Positions 1 to 7,178 of a stretch of 14,246 nt of DNA are shown here, in pieces. The notes below the pieces were generated by a model, which saw nothing but the letters and a program-made list of their open reading frames with translations, had not been told where the DNA came from and did no database searches. This stretch comes from Clostridiales bacterium UBA1763 (GTDB taxonomy: Bacteria > Bacillota > Clostridia > Oscillospirales > Oscillospiraceae), in NCBI GenBank assembly GCA_002314685.1, contig DCHB01000007.1:2672-16917 (forward strand). The letters are read 5' to 3'. The position numbers were made by a program, and so were the translations under genes. How positions within the stretch are numbered: the first letter of the stretch is position 1; every line of letters begins with the position of its first letter.

Positions 1-361
1 TTTTACGCTCTTTCATTCTCGGGTCGCGGGTCAGGAAGCCTGCGGCCTTGAGTGCTGCGCGGTAGTTTTCGTCAACCAGAAGCAGAGCTCTGGAAACACC
101 GTGACGGATTGCGCCTGCCTGACCGGAAACGCCGCCGCCGTGAACGGTTGCCTCGATGTCAACCTTGCCGAGGGTGCCGGTGGTGACCAGGGGCTGACGA
201 ACGATGAGCTTAAGGGTTTCGAGACCGAAGTAGTCGTCGATGTCACGGCCGTTGATGGTGATAGCACCTGTGCCGTTGGGAATCAGATGAACGCGAGCAA
301 CAGAATGCTTTCTGCGTCCGGTACCGTACATATAGGGTCTTTTGCACTTATAAGTTGCCAT
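1..361 (-). CDS. rpsI: 30S ribosomal protein S9 (partial, C-terminus beyond window)
   Basis: Small-subunit ribosomal protein whose C-terminal tail reaches the tRNA sites of the 30S subunit. The visible 120 codons show the family hallmarks: the N-terminal GTGRRK motif (about residues 13-18), INGRDIDDYFG (about 49-59), GGGVSGQAGAIRHG (about 82-95), and FLTRDPRMKERK at the window edge. About 10 residues, the basic tail ending in the usual SKR, should lie past position 1. The start at 361 (MATYK) is preceded by AGGAGG with 9-base spacing; an in-frame ATG two codons upstream (367) is too close to that site. It lies 16 bases downstream of rplM, the standard L13-S9 operon. Identification is by conserved motifs and is very secure. 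Confidence 0.97.
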   Translation of the reverse strand, partial: MATYKCKRPYMYGTGRRKHSVARVHLIPNGTGAITINGRDIDDYFGLETLKLIVRQPLVTTGTLGKVDIEATVHGGGVSGQAGAIRHGVSRALLLVDENYRAALKAAGFLTRDPRMKERK

Positions 362-377
362 TATCATTTACCTCCTA

Positions 378-809
378 TTAGTAGCGATCCCAAACTTCGG
401 GCTTCTGGGCTTCGTGAGTGTGCTCTGCACCTGCGAATACTCTGAGGCGCTTGAGCTGCCACTGTGCGATGGTGTTCTTCTGAAGCATACCGCGAACTGC
501 GAGAGTCATTGCGAGCTCGGGGCGCTTTGCCATGAGATGCTTGTACTGGGTCTCTTTGAGTCCGCCGACCCAACCGGAGTGAGTGCGGTAGTACTTCTGC
601 TCGAGCTTCTTGCCTGTGAGGACTGCATCCTTTGCGTTGATGATGATGACATAGTCACCGCAGTCAACATGAGGAGTGTAGGTTGTTTTAAGCTTGCCGC
701 GAAGAAGGTCGGCAGCTACTGCAGCGGTCTTGCCGAGGGGCTTGCCTGCTGCGTCAAGGATGTACCATTTGCGTTCAACGGTTTCCTTGGTAAGCATGGT
801 TGTGGACAT
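378..809 (-). CDS. rplM: 50S ribosomal protein L13
   Basis: Early-assembling large-subunit ribosomal protein, 143 residues, the normal family length. Hallmarks are ERKWYILDAAGKPLG near the N-terminus, TPHVDCGDYVIIINA (about 45-59), VLTGKKLEQKYY, HSGWVGGLK, and the C-terminal AGAEHTHEAQKPEV. The frame stays open upstream to 887, but the start at 809 is chosen because GGAGG lies 7 bases before it and because MSTTMLTKETVERKWY matches usual L13 N-termini. It is the first gene of the rplM-rpsI operon and is driven by the promoter at 890-918. The upstream leader carries a small hairpin that could mediate ribosomal-protein feedback. Confidence 0.97.
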   Translation of the reverse strand: MSTTMLTKETVERKWYILDAAGKPLGKTAAVAADLLRGKLKTTYTPHVDCGDYVIIINAKDAVLTGKKLEQKYYRTHSGWVGGLKETQYKHLMAKRPELAMTLAVRGMLQKNTIAQWQLKRLRVFAGAEHTHEAQKPEVWDRY

Positions 810-856
810 ATTTGTGCCTCCAAAAAATAAATAATATCTTTGACAATTTAACGGGG

Positions 857-880
857 CGCTATTACAATAAGTAAACAGCG
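857..880 (-). promoter_or_regulatory. Hairpin in rplM 5' leader (possible L13-leader element)
   Basis: Seven-base arms (857-863 and 874-880) form a stem CGCTGTT/AATAGCG with a 10-base loop in the rplM transcript. It lies just downstream of the predicted transcription start and about 50 bases before the rplM start codon. Bacillota rplM genes are known to carry an autoregulatory L13 leader. Position fits, but I cannot verify the consensus fold, so the regulatory role is an inference. Confidence 0.35.
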
Positions 881-889
881 TGCTCATCT

Positions 890-918
890 TTTATACCACA
901 GCACCCGCACAGTGTCAA
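890..918 (-). promoter_or_regulatory. rplM-rpsI promoter (-35 TTGACA, -10 TATAAA)
   Basis: On the minus strand TTGACA (913-918), a 17-base spacer and TATAAA (890-895) make a near-perfect sigma-A promoter. It would start transcription near 883 and give a leader of about 75 bases. This is the expected strength for a ribosomal-protein operon. Confidence 0.85.
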
Positions 919-1019
919 CACTAATTTTAATTCTCGTTTTGAAACCTCTCAAAACCTCTCAAATGCTCCCGAAATCTACCTAATTCTAATTTTCATTTTA
1001 CAAAAAGCAGGACAAATTT

Positions 1020-1757
1020 ATGGATATTAAGGCGTTAAATGAATTCACGGGCATAATCCGCAAGGCGGTTGATGACTACAACATGATAGACGAGGGCGAC
1101 AAAATTGCCGTCGGCGTCTCGGGCGGTAAGGACAGTCTTGTTCTGCTTTTGGCATTAAAGCACCTGCAAAGCTACTATCCCAAGCACTTTGAGCTCGAGG
1201 CAATAACGATTGAGCTCGGCTTTGAGGGTATGGATTTTGCACCCGTAAAGGAGCTTTGCGCTGAGCTCGGCATACCGTACACCTGCCTGAAAACCGACAT
1301 CAAGGAGATAGTCTTTGATGTTCGTAAGGAGGATAATCCCTGCTCGCTGTGCGCAAAAATGCGGCGCGGTGCGCTCAATGACGCAATACGCGAAAGGGGT
1401 ATAAAAAAGCTCGCGCTTGGACATCATTTCGATGACGCAGTGGAGACCTTTTTAATGAGCCTGCTGTTTGAGGGGCGTTTAAGCTGCTTCAGACCCGTGA
1501 CATACTTAGACCGAAGCGGCGTGACGCAGATTCGTCCGATGGTGTATGCGGGCGAGGGCAGAATTTCAAATCTTGCCGAGACGCTCGAGCTTCCCGTTGT
1601 CGAAAATCCCTGCCCGCAGGACAAGGCGAGCAAGCGGTATGAGATTAAACAGCTTCTCAAATCCATGTGCACCGACTATCCCGACATGAAGAGCAAGGTG
1701 TTCGGAGCAATGCAGAGGCTCCCCCTTCAAGGCTGGGGAATTGAGGCAAAAAAGTAA
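1020..1757 (+). CDS. TtcA/TilS-family PP-loop ATPase, probable tRNA 2-thiocytidine synthetase
   Basis: Adenylates a tRNA base and inserts sulfur; the closest known relative is TtcA, which makes 2-thiocytidine at position 32 of tRNA. The 245-residue protein has the PP-loop SGGKDS (residues 34-39). A CSLC pair (C108, C111) followed by AKMRRG and a third cysteine in NPCPQD (C198) match the three cysteines that hold the [4Fe-4S] cluster in TtcA. The LALGHHFDDAVET segment (about 131-143) is the second conserved nucleotide/tRNA-site motif. The start has only a weak AGGA site about 8 bases upstream. It is divergent from rplM, with no convincing promoter in the gap. The gene ends inside the stem of a shared terminator. 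Family assignment is strong; the exact tRNA target is inferred. Confidence 0.88.
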   Translation: MDIKALNEFTGIIRKAVDDYNMIDEGDKIAVGVSGGKDSLVLLLALKHLQSYYPKHFELEAITIELGFEGMDFAPVKELCAELGIPYTCLKTDIKEIVFDVRKEDNPCSLCAKMRRGALNDAIRERGIKKLALGHHFDDAVETFLMSLLFEGRLSCFRPVTYLDRSGVTQIRPMVYAGEGRISNLAETLELPVVENPCPQDKASKRYEIKQLLKSMCTDYPDMKSKVFGAMQRLPLQGWGIEAKK

Positions 1758-1784
1758 TGCAGTCATTTTGACTGCATTACTTTT
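1750..1784. terminator. Bidirectional terminator between ttcA-like gene and mnmE
   Basis: A perfect 13-bp stem (1753-1765 with 1769-1781) with a TTT loop is flanked by A-runs on the left and T-runs on the right, so it works as an intrinsic terminator in both directions. The TAA of the ttcA-like gene (1755-1757) is inside the stem, and the mnmE TAA (1785-1787) directly abuts it. Confidence 0.9.
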
Positions 1785-3143
1785 TTATTTTCCGACGCAG
1801 AAGCGTTCAAATATTCGGTTTGTGACATCCTCGCGCACTGTGCGTCCCGACAGCTCGCCGAGTGCCTGCATCGCACCCTCCGCCTCGGTCAGCACTATAT
1901 CGGGAGTGCAGCCGCCTAATATCGCGCTGTATGCCGACTGCATGAACTCAAGGGCACGCTTTACCGCCTGCGCCTGTCTTGCATTCGTGAGGATTTCGCC
2001 CGCAGGGACATCGGGCAGGGGGAAAATCTGCTTTACAAGCGCGCCGAGCTCGTCAATACCCTCACCCGTCACGGAGCTTATCTGCATCGTGGGAAGCTTC
2101 GTTTCGGGCAAACTCGTCACCGTGCCGAGGTCGGATTTCGAAACAACGACTATCGCGTGCGGAGCCCTCTCTGCACTGCGGATAATTTCAACATCCTCGG
2201 CTGTGATTTCGCCGCTTCCGTCGATTACGGCGAGCACAAGCTCCGCCTTATCCATCGCCTCCCGCGAGCGCATAACGCCGAGACGCTCAATTTCATCGTC
2301 GGTTTCGCGCAGACCTGCGGTGTCGGTGAGCTGTAAAAGCACGCCGCCGAGACGAAGTCTCTCAACAATGGTATCGCGGGTTGTGCCCGGGATGTCAGTT
2401 ACGATTGCGCGGTCATAGCCGAGCACGGCATTGAGCAGTGAGCTTTTGCCCGCATTCGGTCTGCCGATTATCGCGGCGGGAATGCCGCCCTGCAGAAGCT
2501 TGCCGCCCGAATAGCTCGCGCCGAGCCTTTCGAGCGTAGTAATGGCGGCGGCTATCTGCGTTTTATAGCCCTCAAGCGTAAAGTCCTCAATATCCTCGTC
2601 GGGATAGTCAAGCACCGCGTGATAGTGCGAGCTCAAATCCGTCAGAAAACCGTAGATGCCGTCAATCTTACGCGATATTGCGCCCGATAGCTGACCTGCG
2701 GCATTTTTTGCCGCCTCGGCAGTCTCCGCATCTATTATATCCGCAACCGCCTCTGCGCTTGTCAAATCCATTCTGCCGTTGAGAAACGCCCGCTTTGTAA
2801 ACTCGCCCGCAAGCGCCTGTCTTGCTCCGAGTGCGAACACCGCATCGAGCGCGGCACGCAAAACCGCGGGTGAGCCGTGACACTGAAGCTCTGCCGTATC
2901 CTCGCCCGTATAGCTCATGGGTGCGCGGCTTAGCGTGCACAGGCAGACATCGAGAAGTGCGCCGTTTTCATCGTGAAGCTCACCGAAAACGAGCTGTCTT
3001 GAGCCGTGCTCAACAAGTGCCCCGCCCGAATAAGGGCGGAAAAGCTTGTTTACTATTTCAATCGCGCCGTCTCCCGACAGACGCACTATGCCGATAGCGC
3101 TTATCTGCATTCCCGTCGATATTGCGGCTATTGTATCGGACAT
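1785..3143 (-). CDS. mnmE: tRNA uridine-5-carboxymethylaminomethyl(34) synthesis GTPase MnmE
   Basis: Works with MnmG (GidA) to modify the wobble uridine of tRNAs, using GTP and a folate one-carbon unit. The 452 residues are the usual length. They comprise an N-terminal folate-binding domain (about 1-118), a helical domain, and an inserted G domain with G1 GRPNAGKS (227-234), G2 TTRDT (254-258), G3 DTAG (274-277) and G4 SKSD (335-338). The protein ends in FCVGK with the catalytic-type cysteine C449. G4 is normally NKxD, so S335 replaces the usual asparagine. The start has GGAGGT about 7 bases upstream. It follows rex on the same strand with 62 bases between; no promoter is evident there, so it may be read from the rex promoter. 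mnmG is not in the window. Confidence 0.96.
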   Translation of the reverse strand: MSDTIAAISTGMQISAIGIVRLSGDGAIEIVNKLFRPYSGGALVEHGSRQLVFGELHDENGALLDVCLCTLSRAPMSYTGEDTAELQCHGSPAVLRAALDAVFALGARQALAGEFTKRAFLNGRMDLTSAEAVADIIDAETAEAAKNAAGQLSGAISRKIDGIYGFLTDLSSHYHAVLDYPDEDIEDFTLEGYKTQIAAAITTLERLGASYSGGKLLQGGIPAAIIGRPNAGKSSLLNAVLGYDRAIVTDIPGTTRDTIVERLRLGGVLLQLTDTAGLRETDDEIERLGVMRSREAMDKAELVLAVIDGSGEITAEDVEIIRSAERAPHAIVVVSKSDLGTVTSLPETKLPTMQISSVTGEGIDELGALVKQIFPLPDVPAGEILTNARQAQAVKRALEFMQSAYSAILGGCTPDIVLTEAEGAMQALGELSGRTVREDVTNRIFERFCVGK

Positions 3144-3162
3144 AACTTACCTCCGTAAAAGA

Positions 3163-3190
3163 ATAAACGGGTGAAGCTTCACCCGTTTAT
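3163..3190 (-). terminator. Perfect 28-bp palindrome between rex and mnmE (weak or partial terminator)
   Basis: Positions 3163-3190 are a perfect inverted repeat centred on AAGCTT. On the minus strand it follows the rex stop and is trailed by the T-rich tract TTTATTCTTTTA, as in an intrinsic terminator. It sits only a few bases before the mnmE ribosome-binding site, and no other mnmE promoter is visible. Partial termination or an mRNA-processing role is therefore possible. Confidence 0.55.
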
Positions 3191-3205
3191 GTTTCTTGTC
3201 AGAAA

Positions 3206-3892
3206 TTAAAGTGTGCTCTTGTTGAGCTTTGCCGCCTGCGCGGCTTTTTCGTCGTTATTGTACGACACGAAATAACCCAGTGACAGCAGGGAATCGGAGA
3301 AGTGGATATTCTCGACGACCAGATTTTCATTGGGAATGTCGGGTGTTTTAAGCTCAACATTTGTGAAGTTCCATATCGCGCATACGCCGTTTTTCATAAG
3401 CAGGTCTCTTGTGGAAACAGCGTGAGCCTTGGGGACACACAATACCGCAACATCAACATGGTTATCAGCGAGGTATTCGGGCAGAGTTGCCATATCCAGT
3501 ATTTCAATTCCCTCGTAGTTTGTACCAATAATCTCAGGCTTTACATCGAATGCCGCCTTGAGGTCAAAGCCCCATGTGGAGAAAGAGAAGTTGCACATAA
3601 GTGCCTGACCGATGTTACCGACACCGATGAGAATTGCAGAATAGCCGCGATCCATGCCGAGGATTGATGCGATCTCAGCGCGGAGAGCCGTGACCTTATA
3701 GCCGTAGCCCTGCTGACCGAATTCACCGAAGCAGCTGAAGTCCTGACGAATCTGAGACGGAGTTAAACCGAGCTGACGACCGAGCTCGCCCGAGGATATG
3801 CGGCTTACGCCTGCCTCGGTAAGCTCATCGAGCTTTCTCAGATAACGGGGCATTCTGCGGATGACATTATTTGACACATTGGGATGTTTCAC
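3206..3892 (-). CDS. rex: Redox-sensing transcriptional repressor Rex
   Basis: Dimeric repressor that releases DNA when the NADH/NAD+ ratio rises and so controls fermentation and respiration genes. At 228 residues it is of usual length. The N-terminal winged helix (about 5-75) includes SGELGRQLGLTPSQIRQDFS and the typical FGEFGQQGYGY wing. The Rossmann NAD(H) domain carries ILIGVGNIGQAL (G90-x-G92-x-x-G95). The C-terminal swap helix holds HFSDSLLSLGYFVSY. The start is GTG at 3892, with AAGGAGA 9 bases upstream; no ATG fits better. Its own promoter lies at 3962-3990, with a palindrome at the predicted start of transcription that could mediate autoregulation. mnmE follows on the same strand. 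Confidence 0.96.
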   Translation of the reverse strand: MKHPNVSNNVIRRMPRYLRKLDELTEAGVSRISSGELGRQLGLTPSQIRQDFSCFGEFGQQGYGYKVTALRAEIASILGMDRGYSAILIGVGNIGQALMCNFSFSTWGFDLKAAFDVKPEIIGTNYEGIEILDMATLPEYLADNHVDVAVLCVPKAHAVSTRDLLMKNGVCAIWNFTNVELKTPDIPNENLVVENIHFSDSLLSLGYFVSYNNDEKAAQAAKLNKSTL

Positions 3893-3943
3893 AGGTCAAT
3901 TCTCCTTGAATAAAAATGCAAAATTGCGCTTGATAATCTTAGT

Positions 3944-3957
3944 TAATCTTTTGATTA
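3944..3957. promoter_or_regulatory. Palindrome at the rex transcription start (putative operator)
   Basis: TAATC-TTTT-GATTA, a 5-bp inverted repeat, overlaps the expected +1 of the rex promoter. An operator here would block initiation. It does not match the Clostridium Rex box (TTGTTAA-N4-TTAACAA) well, so the protein that binds it, if any, is unknown. Confidence 0.3.
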
Positions 3958-3961
3958 TGTA

Positions 3962-3990
3962 ATTATAGCATAGTTATTTTGCCATTTCAA
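3962..3990 (-). promoter_or_regulatory. rex promoter (-35 TTGAAA, -10 TATAAT)
   Basis: On the minus strand TTGAAA (3985-3990), a 17-base spacer and a perfect TATAAT (3962-3967) predict a start near 3955 and a leader of about 63 bases. Confidence 0.8.
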
Positions 3991-4019
3991 GTGGGTAAAA
4001 ACCGAAAATTGTGATTTTT

Positions 4020-4049
4020 TGGACAGAAATGTTCAACGCACTTTATACT
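4020..4049 (+). promoter_or_regulatory. Probable promoter of the trmB operon (TGGACA, 18, TATACT)
   Basis: TGGACA (4020-4025) and TATACT (4044-4049) are separated by 18 bases, upstream of trmB in the AT-rich divergent gap with rex. Both hexamers are one mismatch from consensus. The predicted leader is about 60 bases. It would drive the five-gene operon trmB to anti-sigma. Confidence 0.5.
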
Positions 4050-4118
4050 TTTTCAGATTGATGTTTTTACATTTTTGTGTTATTTTTAATTATTAGACAA
4101 ACTAAGGACGGATAAGCC

Positions 4119-4841
4119 ATGAGAATGAGGAAAAAACCGAATTTACTGCCGCGCATGGAACGCTGTGCGCGACTGCAGATAAAAACACCTGAGCTTATGC
4201 TCGGCAGGTGGCGCAGTGAAATGCCCGAATGCCGTGCTCTTTGGCTTGAGCTCGGCTGCGGCAAGGGCAGATTTACCCTCTCAACGGCACAGCACAATCC
4301 CGACGCACTCCTGCTTGCCGTCGAGAAGGTTGAGGATGCAATGGTAATCGCAATGGAGCGTGCCTATGATGCCGAGGCGGAGAATATCCGCTTTATATCA
4401 ATGGACGCACTCGACCTGCGCAATGTCTTTGCGCCGCAGGAGATTGAGCGAATATTCATAAACTTCTGCGACCCGTGGCCTAAAAGCCGCGATGCAAAGC
4501 ACAGGCTTACCGCACCCGACTTTCTGCGAAGCTATGCCGACCTTTTGCCCCTCGGCGGTCAGATACATTTCAAGACTGACAACCGTCCGCTGTTTGACTG
4601 GTCGCTTGAGCAGTTTGAGGCTGAGGGCTGGGCACTCGGCGAGGTGACAAACGACCTGCACAAAAACGGCGTCTGCGGTGATATGACCGACTACGAGGCG
4701 AAGTTTTATTCGCAGGGCGTGAGCATAAACAGACTCGTTGCGACGAAAACGCAGGACACCAAAAACGGTGCCGACGGCAAGGTGCCGAGACTAAGAGACG
4801 CGGCACTGAGCGATGCGAGAGGAAGGGCGGACAACACATGA
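4119..4841 (+). CDS. trmB: tRNA (guanine-N7-)-methyltransferase TrmB
   Basis: SAM-dependent enzyme that makes m7G46 in the variable loop of tRNAs. The SAM-binding motif LELGCGKG is at about 43-50. The family signature INFCDPWPKSRDAKHRL is at about 114-130. The C-terminal TDYEAKF (190-196) is part of the substrate site. The MRMRKKPNLLPRME N-terminus is typical of clostridial members and the first ATG has AAGGA about 10 bases upstream. At 240 residues it carries a charged tail of about 30 residues after the conserved VATK, beyond the usual end. The stop overlaps the next start (ATGA), so it is the first gene of a coupled operon. Confidence 0.95.
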   Translation: MRMRKKPNLLPRMERCARLQIKTPELMLGRWRSEMPECRALWLELGCGKGRFTLSTAQHNPDALLLAVEKVEDAMVIAMERAYDAEAENIRFISMDALDLRNVFAPQEIERIFINFCDPWPKSRDAKHRLTAPDFLRSYADLLPLGGQIHFKTDNRPLFDWSLEQFEAEGWALGEVTNDLHKNGVCGDMTDYEAKFYSQGVSINRLVATKTQDTKNGADGKVPRLRDAALSDARGRADNT

Positions 4842-5593
4842 GATTTATAAGCTGGAATGTTAACGGTCTGAGGGCTGTTGTTAAAAAGGGCTTTGAGGAT
4901 ATTTTCTGGTCACTTGATGCGGACTTTTTCTGCCTGCAGGAGACCAAGCTGCAGGACGGACAAATAAGCCTTGACCTGCCAGGCTACGAGTGCTACTGGT
5001 GCTATGCCGAGAAAAAGGGCTACTCGGGCACCGCGATTTTCACAAAGCATACCCCGCTGTCGGTCAGCTATAACCTCGGCATTGCCGAGCACGACACAGA
5101 GGGCAGAGTCATAACGCTTGAGTATGAGGATTTTTACCTCGTTTGCGTATATACCCCCAACTCGCAGGACGGGCTTAAAAGGCTCGACTACCGCATGAGC
5201 TGGGAGGATGCCTTCCGTGAGCATCTTTGCGAGCTTGACAAGACAAAGCCCGTTATTATCTGCGGCGATATGAATGTCGCGCACGAGGATATTGACCTTA
5301 AAAATCCCGCGACAAATCATCAGAATCCCGGCTTCTCCGATGAGGAGAGGGCAAAGTTTACCGAGCTTCTCGACGCGGGCTTTACCGACTCCTTCCGCGC
5401 GCTATACCCCGACCGCACCGATGCCTACTCATGGTGGAGCTATCGCGCCGCGGCGAGAGAAAGAAACGTCGGTTGGCGTATTGACTATTTCGTCGTCTCC
5501 GACAGACTGCGCGAAAACATTAAGGACGCCTATATTCTGCCCGAGATTACAGGCTCTGACCATTGCCCCGTGGGACTCGATATATTATGGTGA
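4838..5593 (+). CDS. Exodeoxyribonuclease III (AP endonuclease, ExoA/XthA family)
   Basis: Mg-dependent 3'-5' exonuclease and apurinic-site endonuclease of base-excision repair. The 251 residues show the complete endonuclease/exonuclease/phosphatase fold: WNVNGLR with N7, QETK with E35, YTPNS with Y105, GDMNVAH with D144 and N146, WRIDYF (213-218), and the catalytic SDHCP with D241-H242. Length and motifs match the short, ExoA-like class. Its ATG overlaps the trmB stop by four bases (ATGA), and its 3' end overlaps the dihydrouridine synthase start, so translation is probably coupled. There is no sign of decay. Confidence 0.95.
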   Translation: MRFISWNVNGLRAVVKKGFEDIFWSLDADFFCLQETKLQDGQISLDLPGYECYWCYAEKKGYSGTAIFTKHTPLSVSYNLGIAEHDTEGRVITLEYEDFYLVCVYTPNSQDGLKRLDYRMSWEDAFREHLCELDKTKPVIICGDMNVAHEDIDLKNPATNHQNPGFSDEERAKFTELLDAGFTDSFRALYPDRTDAYSWWSYRAAARERNVGWRIDYFVVSDRLRENIKDAYILPEITGSDHCPVGLDILW

Positions 5594-6558
5594 AGATAGG
5601 TAATGTCGAAATTAACGGCAGACTAACCCTCGCGCCGATGGCAGGTGTGAGCGACTTTGCCTTTCGCGCCGTCTGCACAGAGCTCGGTGCGGCGCTGACG
5701 ACGACTGAAATGGTCAGCGCGAAGGCTCTCGTTTACGGCGATTGCAAGACAAGGTCACTGCTGTATAACCCCGAGGTATGTCACCCCTTTGCCGCACAGA
5801 TTTTCGGGCACGAGCCCGAGGTTATGGCTGAGGCGGCACCGATGGCGATTGAATACTCGGGTGCGGAAATTCTGGATATTAACATGGGCTGTCCCGTGGG
5901 TAAAATAGTCAAAAGCGGCGACGGCTCGGCGCTTATGCGTTCTCCCGAGCTCGCGGGAAGAATTATAGAGGCAGTTGTCAAAAGCGTGTCCGTGCCCGTA
6001 ACGGTTAAGTTTCGCAAGGGCTTTGACGGCGGCAATGTCAACGCCGTGGAGTTTGCAAAAATCGCGGAGCAAGCGGGTGCCTCGGCTATCGCCGTGCACG
6101 GCAGAACGCGGGTCCAGATGTACTCGGGCAGAGCCGACTGGGATATTATCCGCGATGTCAAAAGGGCGGTCAGCATTCCCGTCACGGCAAACGGCGATAT
6201 ATTCACACCCGAGGACGCAGAGCACATTTTGCGCTACACGGGCTGTGACCTCGCAATGGTCGGGCGCGGAAGCTTCGGCTACCCGTGGATATTCGCGCAA
6301 GCAAACGCTCTGCTTGAAGGAAAGCCCGTACCGCCGCTTCCCCCGCTTGCAGAGAGAATTGACGTTGCGGTGCGTCAGACCGAAATGTACGCCGAGCAAA
6401 ACGGCGAGCGTCTTGCCTGTCTTGAGGCGCGGCATCAAATTCCGTGGTACCTCAAGGGCGTTGCGCACGCGGGCTACTACAAACAACAGCTTGTCAGACT
6501 CGAAACGCTTGACGAGCTTAAAAAAATAGTAAATGGAATTAAGAGAGAGCTTGTATGA
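5587..6558 (+). CDS. tRNA-dihydrouridine synthase (DusB-like)
   Basis: FMN enzyme that reduces uridine to dihydrouridine in tRNA. The 323-residue protein is a TIM barrel with APMAGVSD (16-23), INMGCPVGKI (98-107) carrying the catalytic C102, KFRKGF with FMN-site K141, AVHGRTR (169-175), ANGDI (201-205) and GRGSFGYPWIF (226-236). The frame is open further upstream, but MVKIGNVEI at 5587 matches family N-termini. That ATG overlaps the exonuclease stop by 7 bases (ATGGTGA); the adjacent GTG at 5590 is an alternative start. There is no clear RBS, so coupling is likely. Its stop overlaps the sigma factor start (ATGA). Confidence 0.93.
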   Translation: MVKIGNVEINGRLTLAPMAGVSDFAFRAVCTELGAALTTTEMVSAKALVYGDCKTRSLLYNPEVCHPFAAQIFGHEPEVMAEAAPMAIEYSGAEILDINMGCPVGKIVKSGDGSALMRSPELAGRIIEAVVKSVSVPVTVKFRKGFDGGNVNAVEFAKIAEQAGASAIAVHGRTRVQMYSGRADWDIIRDVKRAVSIPVTANGDIFTPEDAEHILRYTGCDLAMVGRGSFGYPWIFAQANALLEGKPVPPLPPLAERIDVAVRQTEMYAEQNGERLACLEARHQIPWYLKGVAHAGYYKQQLVRLETLDELKKIVNGIKRELV

Positions 6559-7178
6559 TTACTTCAGTTTACGAAAACGAAATAATACGGTCCGTTTTAC
6601 GCGGCAAGTCAGAGCGCTTTGAGGCTCTCGTGAGCCTGTACGAAAAGAATGTGTATAACCTCGCACTGCGCATGGTCGGCAATCCCGAGGACGCGGAGGA
6701 TATGACTCAGGAGACTTTTATAAAGGCATATAAGTCCCTCGCTACCTTCCGCGGAGACGGCAAATTCTCCGTGTGGCTTTACCGCATTGCGACAAACGTC
6801 TGCCTCGATTTTTTAAGGCGCGGCAGTCACTGCGACGAGGTATCGCTCTCCGCTGAGAACAGCGACGGCGAGGAGACCTCAGTTGACATCCCCGATGTCA
6901 GCTTTGAGCCCGAAAAGCTTCTCATGCGCAAGCTCACCCGCGAGGATATTAGCCGCGGGCTTGCTGAGCTTTCGCCCGAAATGCGTCAGATTCTCATTCT
7001 GCGTGAGATTAACGGGCTGAGCTATGCCGAGATTGCACAGGTGCTCGGCACCGAGGAGGGCACGGTTAAATCCCGAATTTTCCGTGCAAGGAAAAAGCTA
7101 TGCGCATTCCTCTCGGACGGCGGGAACATTTCCGCGAATAGTCCGTCTAATAATAAGCAGGGAGGTGCAAAGCGTTGA
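6555..7178 (+). CDS. ECF-type RNA polymerase sigma factor (sigma-70 family)
   Basis: Alternative sigma factor of the extracytoplasmic-function group, 207 residues. Region 2 spans about 20-90, with NPEDAEDMTQETFIKAYKSL and the DNA-melting FSVWLYRIATNVCLDFLRR. Region 4 spans about 130-185, with the helix-turn-helix LSYAEIAQVLGTEEGTVKSRIFRARKKL. An acidic linker joins them, and there is no region 1.1 or 3, as expected for ECF sigmas. Its ATG overlaps the dihydrouridine synthase stop. The next gene, a zinc-finger anti-sigma, starts within its own stop codon (TTGA), which would fix the sigma/anti-sigma ratio. The signal sensed is not evident. Confidence 0.93.
   Translation: MITSVYENEIIRSVLRGKSERFEALVSLYEKNVYNLALRMVGNPEDAEDMTQETFIKAYKSLATFRGDGKFSVWLYRIATNVCLDFLRRGSHCDEVSLSAENSDGEETSVDIPDVSFEPEKLLMRKLTREDISRGLAELSPEMRQILILREINGLSYAEIAQVLGTEEGTVKSRIFRARKKLCAFLSDGGNISANSPSNNKQGGAKR

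Noticed and set aside
962..990. Promoter for the ttcA-like gene (TCTAAT at 985-990)
   Set aside because: The -10-like hexamer is acceptable but nothing near a -35 consensus lies 16-18 bases upstream.
1741..2418. Long open frame on the plus strand (225 codons) opposite mnmE
   Set aside because: It is antisense to a full set of MnmE motifs, has no RBS or recognisable domain, and its composition is that of a shadow frame.
4005..4020. Rex box near TTGTGA in the rex-trmB gap
   Set aside because: Only one half-site (TTGTGA) is present, with no matching inverted half at proper spacing.
5755..6486. Long minus-strand frame (243 codons) opposite the dihydrouridine synthase
   Set aside because: Antisense shadow of a gene with complete catalytic motifs; no RBS or promoter for it.
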